DNA from: SIG607 sp045592625
GTDB taxonomy: Bacteria; Bacillota; Clostridia; Oscillospirales; Acutalibacteraceae
Direction of reading: 5' to 3'
DNA length: 27,908 bases
Assembly (NCBI GenBank): GCA_045592625.1
Contig: JAZNVC010000007.1
Coordinates: 1 to 27,908 of the forward strand
This document shows, piece after piece, positions 1-7,074 of this stretch. Positions within the stretch are counted from its first letter, which is position 1, and each line of letters opens with the position of its first letter. The position numbers and the translations under genes are program-made. The notes under the pieces are model-generated. The model was given only the letters and a program-made list of their open reading frames with translations. It did no database searches and was not told where the DNA came from.

Positions 1-22
1 AATTAGGTGGTATCTTCATGTT

Positions 23-64
23 GAATGTTCATAATGGACTTAACCGTTATGAACATTCTTTTTT
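23..64 (+). terminator. Intrinsic terminator hairpin
   Basis: Arms 23-37 and 44-58 form a 15-pair stem with one G-U wobble and a 6-nt loop (38-43). A run of six T at 59-64 follows. This is the signature of a rho-independent terminator for a transcript entering from left of the window. The gene it serves is not in the window. Confidence 0.85.
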
Positions 65-128
65 ATTTGAGCCAGTTTTTGGGTATTAGGGGGCAACCCT
101 AACAAGTGTGGATATCCATCCACGATGC

Positions 129-157
129 TTGCGAATTAGAACCCATTATGATATAAT
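129..157 (+). promoter_or_regulatory. Promoter of the orphan gene at 179
   Basis: TTGCGA at 129-134, a 17-bp spacer and a perfect TATAAT at 152-157, with an extended -10 TG at 149-150. Expected transcription start is near 164, giving a leader of only about 15 nt that is almost entirely ribosome binding site. Two small hairpins lie just upstream (arms 86-91/97-102 and 108-113/118-123); their role is unknown. Confidence 0.75.
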
Positions 158-178
158 AAATACAAGGTGGTGGTAATT

Positions 179-568
179 ATGATTTCAAAACTTTCTCAAG
201 AAATATATGAAAAATCAATTCAACTAAAAAATTATGATGAAAGAAAGTTGTTACTTAAAAGAAATCGTTTAACACTTCTTAATGAATTGTATCAACTTCA
301 AAATATGACGGATATTCTTTTATCATCATTACATAGCGATTCAAGTTTTTCGTATAACTACATTGAACTTGCTATATTTATGAAAACTTCACTTGCGGAA
401 TGTATCGTTTTTTTAACCTCAAAGAGTAAAAATTATCGCACTACCGTAAAACGATATATATGGGGATTTCATAATCTTCCTAGAGCATTTTTATCTATCG
501 ATAATAAAATGAAAGTATCTACAGCGGAAGCAATGGAATACTTTAAACCATATCTCAAGTTGGATTGA
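179..568 (+). CDS. Hypothetical protein, orphan AT-rich gene
   Basis: A 129-residue protein I do not recognise. ATG at 179 is preferred over the in-frame GTG at 167, because AAGGTGG at 164-170 is a ribosome binding site placed correctly for 179 and would overlap the GTG. The N-terminal half is rich in Lys, Leu and Glu and probably helical, perhaps a short coiled coil. It has no signal peptide, clear membrane span or Cys motif. The C-terminal third has aromatic and basic residues (VKRYIWGFHNLPRAF). The gene is monocistronic, with its own strong promoter (129-157) and terminator (594-628), and is visibly richer in A+T than the metabolic genes nearby. That base composition, the lack of a recognised family and the adjoining repeat patch are compatible with horizontal acquisition, but no integrase or attachment site is seen. 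The coding call is good; the function is unknown. Confidence 0.7.
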   Translation: MISKLSQEIYEKSIQLKNYDERKLLLKRNRLTLLNELYQLQNMTDILLSSLHSDSSFSYNYIELAIFMKTSLAECIVFLTSKSKNYRTTVKRYIWGFHNLPRAFLSIDNKMKVSTAEAMEYFKPYLKLD

Positions 569-593
569 CAAATCCGTTAAGAACACTCGCACC

Positions 594-628
594 AAAAATT
601 CCAAGGACGTTAAGTTCTTGGAATTTTT
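594..628. terminator. Terminator-like hairpin after the orphan gene
   Basis: Arms 594-608 and 614-628 form a 15-pair stem with one G-U wobble and a 5-nt loop (609-613). The stem begins with five A and ends with five T, so it could terminate transcription in either direction. It lies 25 bases after the stop at 568. The left arm has a second, perfect partner at 660-673 (see the repeat entry). Confidence 0.65.
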
Positions 629-729
629 ACTTATTACCTCTTCACTCTTCACTAAAAAAGTCCTTGGAATTTTAAAATAATAAGTAATAAGTAATAGATA
701 ATAAGTAAAAACAAATAACATTACTTATT
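595..729. repeat. Inverted/direct repeat patch
   Basis: AAAATTCCAAGGAC at 595-608 recurs as its perfect reverse complement at 660-673, giving 14-bp terminal inverted repeats around a 79-bp segment. Just outside are several direct copies of ATAAGTA/AATAAGTAA (about 678-708), and TTACTTATT occurs at 627-635 and 721-729 as complementary partners. There is room for no protein. This resembles the small AT-rich palindromic repeats scattered in clostridial genomes; membership of a repeat family is an inference that a genome search would settle. Confidence 0.55.
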
Positions 730-758
730 TAGGGCACAATAACCCTTGGAGGTTTGTT

Positions 759-1427
759 ATGGAAATTGTAAAGGTTGTTTTAACGTCTTTTTTATCAGCG
801 GCGGCATTATTTATAATTGCAAAGATTATAGGGCACAAACAAATATCTCAGCTCGATTTTTTCGGCTATATTACTGGCATTACAATAGGCTCTATCGCAG
901 CAGAGCTTGCAACCGAATTAGAAGAGCCTTTGAAGCCTCTTATTGCAATGATGGTTTACGGAATTATAACCGTTTTGCTAACATTTATTACAAGTAAACT
1001 GCCAAAAATGCGAAAATTTATAAACGGCACACCTACTATTCTTATGAGTAATGGTAAAATATACCGCAAAAATATGAAAAAGGCAAAAGTGGATTTAAGC
1101 GAATTTATGGTAATGTGCAGACAAGAGGGTTATTTTAATATTAACGACATATCTACTGCAATTTTCGAATATAATGGTAAATTAACCATTTTACCTAAAG
1201 CTACCAAGCGTCCTGTAAATCCTAACGATATTAATATAATTCCTCCGCCTGAAGCAATAAACACAGAGGTTATTATGGACGGAAGAATTTTGGAGGATAA
1301 TCTAAAAAGACTTGGACTTGATATAGATTGGCTCAATAGTGAACTTAAATACCAAGGATACAAAACTGCCAAGGAAATATTTTTAGGCATTTGCGACAAC
1401 AATAATGAACTAACTTTATTTATATAA
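759..1427 (+). CDS. DUF421 (YetF/YcaP family) membrane protein
   Basis: A 222-residue protein resembling the DUF421/YetF family (PF04239). Two or three hydrophobic helices fill residues 1-80, including the family-like stretch around residues 34-50 (DFFGYITGITIGSIAAE). A soluble, probably cytoplasmic alpha/beta domain follows (about 82-222), with the characteristic GTPTILMSNGKI segment and the RQEGYFNINDISTAIFEYNGKLTI-like region that opens it (split here by family description only). YetF-type proteins are widespread in Firmicutes, and their biochemical role is not established. GGAGG at 748-752 sits 6 nt before the ATG. I see no clear promoter in the repeat patch upstream. A terminator shared with the convergent dehydrogenase follows at 1439-1468. 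Confidence 0.85.
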   Translation: MEIVKVVLTSFLSAAALFIIAKIIGHKQISQLDFFGYITGITIGSIAAELATELEEPLKPLIAMMVYGIITVLLTFITSKLPKMRKFINGTPTILMSNGKIYRKNMKKAKVDLSEFMVMCRQEGYFNINDISTAIFEYNGKLTILPKATKRPVNPNDINIIPPPEAINTEVIMDGRILEDNLKRLGLDIDWLNSELKYQGYKTAKEIFLGICDNNNELTLFI

Positions 1428-1438
1428 ACAAAAAATTA

Positions 1439-1468
1439 ACCGTTGAAAATTTCTTCAACGGTCTTTTT
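1439..1468. terminator. Shared convergent terminator
   Basis: Arms 1439-1447 and 1454-1462 (ACCGTTGAA / TTCAACGGT) form a perfect 9-bp stem with a 6-nt loop, and a T-rich tract follows from 1464. On the minus strand the stem is followed by TAATTTTTT, so it can also serve the gene ending at 1469. Confidence 0.8.
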
Positions 1469-2260
1469 CTATTTCAAAATTTTCTTTATTATAAACAGCT
1501 GCAGTCTATGAGGCAATATATTGAGTAATATGAGTAATGGATTTCGGTTGATACTATATGCAAAAGCAGGATTTTTTCTATTTAATATTTTTGCTGTTTT
1601 TTTGGCAATTCTTAAAGGAGCAATATTTCTTGCTTCAACAGAGCCAACAATATTTTTAAAGCGTTTTGCTGAAAAAGAATATAGCCTTGTATTATCACAA
1701 AACCTATCAAGAGCATCGGTAGATACTCCCAACATTGCCGTTTTAACAGCCCCTGCCCTAAGGGTAGATACCTTTATTCCCAGTATTTGCAATTCCATTC
1801 TCAAAGAGTAGGCGTATCTGTCAAGAGCAGTTTTGGTAACTGCATAAATTCCGGTAAATGGAAGCGGATAAAGTGCGGCAAGTTCACTTGTGGTAATAAT
1901 CACACGGCTTTTATTATTAAGTAGTGGTAAAAAGATTTTATTAATGAGAAAAACGCCTTTTACGTTTGTATCAAAGATTTTATCGTAATCGTTTTCACCT
2001 ATTTCAACAAGAGAATCCAACATATAAACTCCCGCAAAATGTATTATGGCAAAAAGTTCATCTGTATAGCTTTTCACTAAAGAAAAAGCGTCATTTAGGC
2101 TTTCGCTTGAAGTAATATCGGCTTTTATGGGAATAATATTTTCCTTTGCTTCTTCCACATTTTTATCAAAAGCAAAAACTCTGATTCCCTGACTGCTCAA
2201 AAGCTGGGCGGTAGCTTTACCCATTCCGCCATACGCCCCTGTTATAAGTACACTTTTCAT
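1469..2260 (-). CDS. Short-chain dehydrogenase/reductase (SDR)
   Basis: A 263-residue classical SDR oxidoreductase. The NAD(P)-binding TGAYGGMG motif lies at residues 7-14 (TGxxxGxG). A central DITSSES region resembles the D-V/I adenine-ring segment, NVKG sits near residue 115, and a Ser in the TTSELA segment plus Y-A-V-T-K near residue 158 form the expected Ser-Tyr-Lys catalytic set. The usual family length is about 250 residues. A C-terminal tail of roughly 60 basic and hydrophobic residues (NILPHRLQLFIIKKI) may help membrane association. The substrate cannot be read from sequence. The ribosome binding site GGCGGAGA lies just upstream of the ATG. The gene follows bioY by 51 bp on the same strand and is probably transcribed from the bioY promoter; nothing ties it functionally to biotin. 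Confidence 0.88.
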   Translation of the reverse strand: MKSVLITGAYGGMGKATAQLLSSQGIRVFAFDKNVEEAKENIIPIKADITSSESLNDAFSLVKSYTDELFAIIHFAGVYMLDSLVEIGENDYDKIFDTNVKGVFLINKIFLPLLNNKSRVIITTSELAALYPLPFTGIYAVTKTALDRYAYSLRMELQILGIKVSTLRAGAVKTAMLGVSTDALDRFCDNTRLYSFSAKRFKNIVGSVEARNIAPLRIAKKTAKILNRKNPAFAYSINRNPLLILLNILPHRLQLFIIKKILK

Positions 2261-2311
2261 CTTCTCTCCGCCTGTTTTTTATTATAAGAGCTTATATTTC
2301 TATCAAAATTT

Positions 2312-2842
2312 TTATATTCTGTGCTTTACGGTTAAGCCTATGCTAACCGCAATAAACGATTTTATGATGTCAATTGGAATAAATGGCACAACGCAAACCG
2401 TTAAAGCTGTATAAAAATCAGCATTTGCCACCAATATATATTGAAACGTTCCGCAGATATAACAGATAATCACACCTATTACGCATCCACAAAAAGAAGA
2501 TATATATTTTAAATATTTTCTTTTAGCCTTTATATTAGCAAAAAAAGAAACTGCAAGAGAAAGCAACGGATATGACCATATATATCCTCCGGTAACACCT
2601 AAAAGCACTCCAAATCCACCGCTTCCTCCCGAAAACACGGAAAGTCCAACAGCCCCCATAATAACATATACGAGAGTTGCACAGAACGATTCAAATGGAG
2701 AAGTGACAATAGCACAAATCATAATGCTGAGCAAGGTTGCAGATATGGGCACTGTACCTATCGGAATAACTATGAAGGAGCTAACACAAATTATTGCCGC
2801 AAAAATTCCACTTCGAATAGTTTTATAAAGCGGTTTTTTCAT
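2312..2842 (-). CDS. bioY: Biotin transporter substrate-binding subunit BioY
   Basis: A 176-residue integral membrane protein of the BioY (ECF transporter S component) family. It binds biotin and works with an energy-coupling module (EcfT plus two ATPases) or alone; none of those partners is in the window. The N-terminal half holds the family-like PIGTVPISATLLSIM stretch, followed by a Gly-rich GGSGGFGVLLGVTGGYIWSY segment (split as two motifs around residues 92-112), with five or six membrane helices overall. I place the start at 2842, not at the longer in-frame ATG at 2905, because AAGGAGGG lies 9 nt before 2842 and the longer start would fall upstream of the likely transcript start. A strong promoter overlaps that of the divergent hrb-like gene. 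Confidence 0.88.
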   Translation of the reverse strand: MKKPLYKTIRSGIFAAIICVSSFIVIPIGTVPISATLLSIMICAIVTSPFESFCATLVYVIMGAVGLSVFSGGSGGFGVLLGVTGGYIWSYPLLSLAVSFFANIKAKRKYLKYISSFCGCVIGVIICYICGTFQYILVANADFYTALTVCVVPFIPIDIIKSFIAVSIGLTVKHRI

Positions 2843-2876
2843 TAATTTTGCCCTCCTTTTATTCTTCATAATTTTA

Positions 2877-2905
2877 ATAATAATTGAAAAAATAATGATT
2901 GTCAA
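2877..2905 (-). promoter_or_regulatory. bioY promoter
   Basis: Read on the minus strand: perfect TTGACA (2905-2900), 17-bp spacer and TATTAT (2882-2877). Its -35 hexamer overlaps the -35 of the divergent promoter (2899-2904) by five bases. Confidence 0.75.
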
Positions 2906-2927
2906 TAAACTTGTTTAATGATACAAT
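2899..2927 (+). promoter_or_regulatory. Promoter of the hrb-like gene
   Basis: TTGTCA at 2899-2904, a 17-bp spacer and TACAAT at 2922-2927, with an extended -10 TG at 2919-2920. The -35 lies inside the palindromic ATTGTCAAT shared with the bioY promoter. Confidence 0.75.
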
Positions 2928-2958
2928 ATAAATATATAAAAACTGAAAGGTGACAGAA

Positions 2959-3588
2959 ATGATTAACGAAAAGTCTCTTAATAATATTTCATACGGTCTT
3001 TATGTTCTTACTGCAAAGGAAGGCGAAAAGGATAACGGATGTATCATAAATACAGTATCTCAGGTTACCGCTTCCCCTCTTGCTATAAGCGTTACGGTAA
3101 ATAAGAACAATTTAACCCACGATATGATAATTAACACAGGAGAATTTAATCTATCGGTTATTGCCGAAGGAGCCTCTTTTGACCTATTTAAAAACTATGG
3201 TTTTAAAAGCGGCAGAAATGAAGATAAGGTTTCAAAAGATGCCAGAAGAAGCCAAAACGGTATTGTTTACGAAAGCAATAATATAAATACCGTAATAAGT
3301 GCAAAGGTTAAAAGCACCGTTGATATAGGCAGTCATACTCTGTTTATTGCTGACGTTACCGAAACTATTGACCTTTCATCTTCTCCTTCTGTTACCTATG
3401 CCTATTATCACAAAAATATAAAACCCGCCCCCGTAAAACAGTCGGGAGAGGGCAAAAAATGGGTTTGTGCCATATGCGGATATATTTATGACGATTCAAA
3501 GGAAAAAATCCCCTTTGAACAACTTCCTAATGATTGGGTTTGCCCCCTTTGTATGCATCCCAAAAGTGATTTTGAACTTATGGATTAA
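2959..3588 (+). CDS. hrb: Flavin reductase-rubredoxin fusion (Hrb-like high-molecular-weight rubredoxin)
   Basis: A 209-residue two-domain protein. Residues 1-155 form a flavin reductase-like (flavoredoxin) FMN-binding domain, with the NTVSQVTASPLAISVTVNK core at 31-49. Residues 165-209 form a short rubredoxin with C170xxC173GYIYD and C195PLC198 binding one Fe. The same architecture in Moorella Hrb passes electrons from NAD(P)H to flavodiiron protein FprA for nitric oxide or oxygen reduction (established knowledge). The partner is not in this window. The second knuckle reads C-M-H, where rubredoxins usually have C-G, and the loop between knuckles is shortened as in other fused rubredoxins. 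ATG 2959 is chosen over the in-frame GTG at 2950 because the AAAGGTG ribosome site overlaps that GTG. The gene has its own promoter at 2899-2927. Confidence 0.85.
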   Translation: MINEKSLNNISYGLYVLTAKEGEKDNGCIINTVSQVTASPLAISVTVNKNNLTHDMIINTGEFNLSVIAEGASFDLFKNYGFKSGRNEDKVSKDARRSQNGIVYESNNINTVISAKVKSTVDIGSHTLFIADVTETIDLSSSPSVTYAYYHKNIKPAPVKQSGEGKKWVCAICGYIYDDSKEKIPFEQLPNDWVCPLCMHPKSDFELMD

Positions 3589-3593
3589 TTTGG

Positions 3594-3622
3594 TTGAAAA
3601 ATTCTTTCTTTTATGTTAAAAT
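3594..3622 (+). promoter_or_regulatory. glyA promoter
   Basis: TTGAAA at 3594-3599, a 17-bp spacer and TAAAAT at 3617-3622, with an extended -10 TG at 3614-3615. It starts only five bases after the preceding stop codon, and no terminator separates the two genes. Confidence 0.7.
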
Positions 3623-3654
3623 TTTAAGGAATATTAAATCCAAGGAGAAATTAT

Positions 3655-4899
3655 ATGTTTTATGACAGATTAAATGAATTTGACAGCGAAGTTTATGCTT
3701 CAGTAAAAAGGGAAAACGAACGTCAATCTCACAATATTGAGCTTATTGCAAGTGAAAATATTGTAAGCGAAGCTGTTCTTCTTGCTGCAGGCACTCCCCT
3801 TACCAACAAATACGCAGAAGGTTATCCGGGCAAACGTTATTACGGCGGTTGCATTTATGTTGACGAGGTAGAAGAAATAGCTCGTGAGCGTGCAAAAAAG
3901 CTTTTCGGTGCAGAACACGCAAACGTTCAGCCTCATTCAGGTGCAAGTGCTAATCTTGCCGTTTTCTTTGCACTTTTAGAGCCGGGAGATACTGTTCTTT
4001 CTATGAACCTTTCGGAAGGCGGTCACCTTTCCCACGGTTCTCCTGTTAACATTTCCGGTAAATATTTTAATATTATTCCCTATGGTGTTGACGAAACCAC
4101 ACAGACTATTGACTATGATTTGGTTGAAAAACTTGCTATAGAAAATAAACCAAAGCTTATATTAGCAGGTGCTTCCGCATATGCACGTGAAATCAACTTT
4201 AAACGTTTCAAAGAAATTGCAGATAAGGTTGGTGCATACCTTCTTGTTGATATGGCACATATTGCAGGTCTTGTTGCTGCAGGACTTCACGAAAGTCCCG
4301 TACCCTATGCAGACGTTGTTACCACAACTACCCACAAAACACTTCGCGGTCCAAGAGGCGGTCTTATCCTCTGTAAAGAGCAATATGCAAAACAAATAGA
4401 CAAGGCTATATTCCCCGGAATTCAGGGCGGTCCTTTAATGCATATTATTGCTGCTAAAGCAGTTGCTCTCGGCGAGGCACTTACCGATGAATTTAAAGAA
4501 TATCAAAAGCAGATTATAAAAAACGCCGACTGTCTTGCAAAGGCTCTTAAAGAAGAAGGCTTTAACATTGTATCAGGCGGAACAGATAATCACCTTATGC
4601 TTTTAGACCTTAGAAATATGAACCTTACAGGCAAAGAATTTGAACATATGCTTGACGAGGTTCACATTACCGCCAACAAAAATACTATTCCTGCCGATCC
4701 ACAGAGTCCTTTTGTAACAAGCGGTCTTAGAATAGGTACTCCTGCCGTTACAAGCCGAGGCTTTAAGGAAGCAGAAATGAAAAAGATTGCACATTGGTTG
4801 AAGTTGGTTGCTACAGACTTTGAAAACAGCAAGGAAGCTATTACAAGGGAAGTTATCCAGCTTTGCAATCAGTTCCCAATTTATAGCGAAAATAATTAA
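3655..4899 (+). CDS. glyA: Serine hydroxymethyltransferase
   Basis: A 414-residue PLP enzyme that interconverts serine plus tetrahydrofolate with glycine plus 5,10-methylene-tetrahydrofolate, the main cytoplasmic source of one-carbon units. Motifs run the full family length: IELIASENIVS near residues 28-38, NKYAEGYPGKRYYGG at 51-65, HSGASAN at 94-100, VDMAHIAGL at 198-206 and TTTTHKTLRGPRGG at 223-236, where K228 is the PLP Schiff-base lysine. AAGGAGA precedes the ATG. The gene has its own promoter (3594-3622). No convincing terminator separates it from the glycosidase 80 bp downstream, so partial co-transcription is possible. Nothing unusual is seen in the protein. Confidence 0.97.
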   Translation: MFYDRLNEFDSEVYASVKRENERQSHNIELIASENIVSEAVLLAAGTPLTNKYAEGYPGKRYYGGCIYVDEVEEIARERAKKLFGAEHANVQPHSGASANLAVFFALLEPGDTVLSMNLSEGGHLSHGSPVNISGKYFNIIPYGVDETTQTIDYDLVEKLAIENKPKLILAGASAYAREINFKRFKEIADKVGAYLLVDMAHIAGLVAAGLHESPVPYADVVTTTTHKTLRGPRGGLILCKEQYAKQIDKAIFPGIQGGPLMHIIAAKAVALGEALTDEFKEYQKQIIKNADCLAKALKEEGFNIVSGGTDNHLMLLDLRNMNLTGKEFEHMLDEVHITANKNTIPADPQSPFVTSGLRIGTPAVTSRGFKEAEMKKIAHWLKLVATDFENSKEAITREVIQLCNQFPIYSENN

Positions 4900-4979
4900 T
4901 AAAAGATGTTATTACGGCAAAAGCCAAATTTCTTTTCCCTCACAATAATAATGTAAAACAGTAAACGGAGGTTTTTACT

Positions 4980-6941
4980 ATGTTTAATCTTTACAAAGAA
5001 AATACAGCAAATTTTCCAAGACTTAAAACCGATAAACACTTTATAAACTATAAAAACGAATATAAATTCAACGAAATCACCGATAAAACCATGAAATTCA
5101 CCGAAGATAATCAGGCTTTAAAGGAAGACCTTTGGATTAATTTCGTTAACCAGTTTACCGAACAAACCGACGGTACCGACACAGGCTGGCGTGGTGAATA
5201 TTGGGGCAAAACTATGAGAGGTGCTTGCTTTGTATATTCTTACACCAAAAACCCTAAGTTGCTGGAGATTTTAACAGCAACCGTACGCCACATTTTAACC
5301 ACTCAAGACGAACGAGGCAGAATTTCCTCTTACGCTGTAGCACAGGAATTTACAGCTTGGGATATATGGAGCAGAAAATACGTGCTTCTTGGTATGCAGT
5401 ATTTTCTTGAAATAAACCAAGATAAAGAACTGGAAAAAGAAATCATTTCCTCTATGTGCCGTCAGGTTGATTACATTATTTCAAAGATTGGCAGAGCCTC
5501 CGACGGCAAGCTCCCCATTACCCGTGCTTCAAAACATTGGTATGGTCTTAACTCTTCTTCCCTTTTAGAGCCTATTGTACGTCTTTATAACATCACAGGT
5601 GATAAAAAATATTTGGAATTTGCTAAATACATAGTAAACGAAGGCGGTTGTTGGGTAGAAAACATATTCCAACTGGCATTGAAAAAACAGTTAAAACTTC
5701 ATCAATACCCTGTAACAAAGGCATATGAAATGACCTCTTGCTTCGAAGGTCTTTTGGAACTTTACAGAGTAACTGGTGAAGAATGGTACAAAACCGCAAT
5801 TTTAAACTATGCAGACTTAATATTAGAGGATGAATTTACCGTTATTGGTTCTGCAGGATGTACCCACGAACTTTTCGACCACTCTAAAGTTCGTCAAGCA
5901 AACTCCACCAACCACTATATTATGCAAGAAACCTGTGTAACGGTAACCTTAATGAAGTTCTTTATGCAGCTTAACCTGCTTACTGCCGATCCAAAATATG
6001 TTGATGCTTATGAAACAGCATATTATAACGGTTTCTTAGGTGCAGTAAACGTTGAACAAAGACTTGCCGACAGTTCAGATTTAGACAAGGCATGTGAGAA
6101 AAACCCTGCCATTATTCCCGTTGCATTGCCCTTTGCCAGTTACAGTCCCTTAACTATAGGCACCCGTGGCGGTAATATAGGCGGACTTAGGATTATGAGC
6201 AACAACACCTATTACGGATGTTGTGTATGTATAGCAGGTGCAGGTATAGGAAGTGTTCATAAAACTGCATTTATGAACACCGAAAACGGCTTTGCTCTTA
6301 ACCTTTATATAGCAGGTAATATTCAGACCACAACCGCAAACGGTAATAAGATAGAGTTTAGTATTAAAACCAACTACCCTGCTGAAAACCAAGTCGAAAT
6401 AACCATTAAAAACCCCGAAAAAGAAGAATTCCAGTTAAAGCTTCGTAATCCATCCTTCAGTAATGACACTAAGATTTCCCAAAATGGCTGTCCAATTAAT
6501 GTGGTGGCAGGATACAACGAGATTATATGTAAAAACGAAACAGAAGTTATTGATATTATCTTCGATATGCCTCTTACAATTGTTAAGCCCATTCCTTACG
6601 GAAGCCAAGTGCTTATGAACAAGGTTATATGGGGCAACAACAGTATTATTATTCCTACCTATGACCAAGAAGACCCCGATGCAAAAAATACTATAGCACT
6701 TCAAAAAGGTCCTATTATGTTGGCTCAGGATTCACGCTTCGGTTATGATATGACAAAGGCGGCAAGAATCGTTAATGAAAACGGCATTGTTTCTTTTGAA
6801 AAAGCCTCTGCCGATTTCGATACCTTGCTTACACTAAATGTAAAAACCGAAGACGGCTATATTACGCTTTGCGACTATGCAAGTTCAGGCAAACTGCTTG
6901 ATGAAAACAATAAAGCTGCAGTTTGGATTAAAAACGCATAA
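4980..6941 (+). CDS. GH127-like glycosidase (DUF1680 type, divergent beta-L-arabinofuranosidase family)
   Basis: A 653-residue soluble protein without signal peptide, so probably cytoplasmic. The N-terminal two-thirds is an (alpha/alpha)6-type region with the GH127-like WRGEYWGK block at 70-77. E317-x-C319 and C414-C415 match in order the Glu, Cys and paired Cys that hold zinc in beta-L-arabinofuranosidase HypBA1, where one of the paired Cys is the nucleophile. E297 is a candidate acid/base. A beta-sandwich region follows (about 440-653). Known members release terminal L-arabinofuranose from plant glycans; the substrate here is inferred only by family. Odd points: the usual CCPPN after the zinc site is replaced by CCVCIAGAG, and ETC is followed by VTVTLMKF. 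It is therefore a divergent member that may act on another sugar. GGAGG at 4967-4971 fits the ATG. No transporter or other sugar gene lies next to it. Confidence 0.78.
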   Translation: MFNLYKENTANFPRLKTDKHFINYKNEYKFNEITDKTMKFTEDNQALKEDLWINFVNQFTEQTDGTDTGWRGEYWGKTMRGACFVYSYTKNPKLLEILTATVRHILTTQDERGRISSYAVAQEFTAWDIWSRKYVLLGMQYFLEINQDKELEKEIISSMCRQVDYIISKIGRASDGKLPITRASKHWYGLNSSSLLEPIVRLYNITGDKKYLEFAKYIVNEGGCWVENIFQLALKKQLKLHQYPVTKAYEMTSCFEGLLELYRVTGEEWYKTAILNYADLILEDEFTVIGSAGCTHELFDHSKVRQANSTNHYIMQETCVTVTLMKFFMQLNLLTADPKYVDAYETAYYNGFLGAVNVEQRLADSSDLDKACEKNPAIIPVALPFASYSPLTIGTRGGNIGGLRIMSNNTYYGCCVCIAGAGIGSVHKTAFMNTENGFALNLYIAGNIQTTTANGNKIEFSIKTNYPAENQVEITIKNPEKEEFQLKLRNPSFSNDTKISQNGCPINVVAGYNEIICKNETEVIDIIFDMPLTIVKPIPYGSQVLMNKVIWGNNSIIIPTYDQEDPDAKNTIALQKGPIMLAQDSRFGYDMTKAARIVNENGIVSFEKASADFDTLLTLNVKTEDGYITLCDYASSGKLLDENNKAAVWIKNA

Positions 6942-6952
6942 GATAGCATAAT

Positions 6953-7059
6953 AAAAATGTCTCAGATGGAAGACACTTCGTAAGGAAGTTGTCTTCCATC
7001 ATTTTTATAAAAAACTGCGAGACTTCCTTATGGGAAGTCTCGCTATCTGAGGCATTTTT
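6953..7059. terminator. Composite bidirectional terminator with enclosing stem
   Basis: Two hairpins stand side by side. Hairpin 1 (arms 6965-6975/6990-7000, 11 bp, extended inside by CTTC/GAAG) is followed by ATTTTT on the plus strand and fits the end of the glycosidase gene. Hairpin 2 (arms 7017-7027/7033-7043, 11 bp) is followed on the minus strand by AGTTTTTT and fits the end of the zinc-ribbon gene at 7075. An outer 15-pair stem with one wobble (6953-6967/7045-7059) encloses both and shares three bases with hairpin 1. The terminator roles are inferred from stem plus T tract. Confidence 0.8.
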
Positions 7060-7074
7060 GTTTAAGTAGATAAA

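Noticed and set aside
6..20. T-box-like AGGTGGTATC just before the terminator at 23-64
   Set aside because: The core deviates from GGTGGTACCGCG after the first seven bases, no upstream leader is visible within the window, and the downstream gene has its own promoter.
18..89. 23-codon frame after AGGTGG at the left edge
   Set aside because: It spans the terminator hairpin entirely and shows no protein-like composition.
678..708. Tandem ATAAGTA copies as a possible CRISPR array
   Set aside because: The units are 7-9 bp with 1-4 bp gaps and no spacers, and there are no cas genes.
2843..2905. Longer BioY N-terminus starting at 2905
   Set aside because: The extra residues (TIIIFSIIIKIMKNKRR) overlap the promoter -10 and start site, and AAGGAGGG fits the ATG at 2842.
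2895..2930. BirA operator at bioY
   Set aside because: ATTGT and ACAAT half-motifs occur but do not form the expected TTGTTAAC-type dyad. The bases are explained by the two promoters.
4900..4979. Promoter or terminator between glyA and the glycosidase gene
   Set aside because: Only a 3-bp stem (GGC-AAAA-GCC) and poor -35 candidates are visible; neither is supportable.
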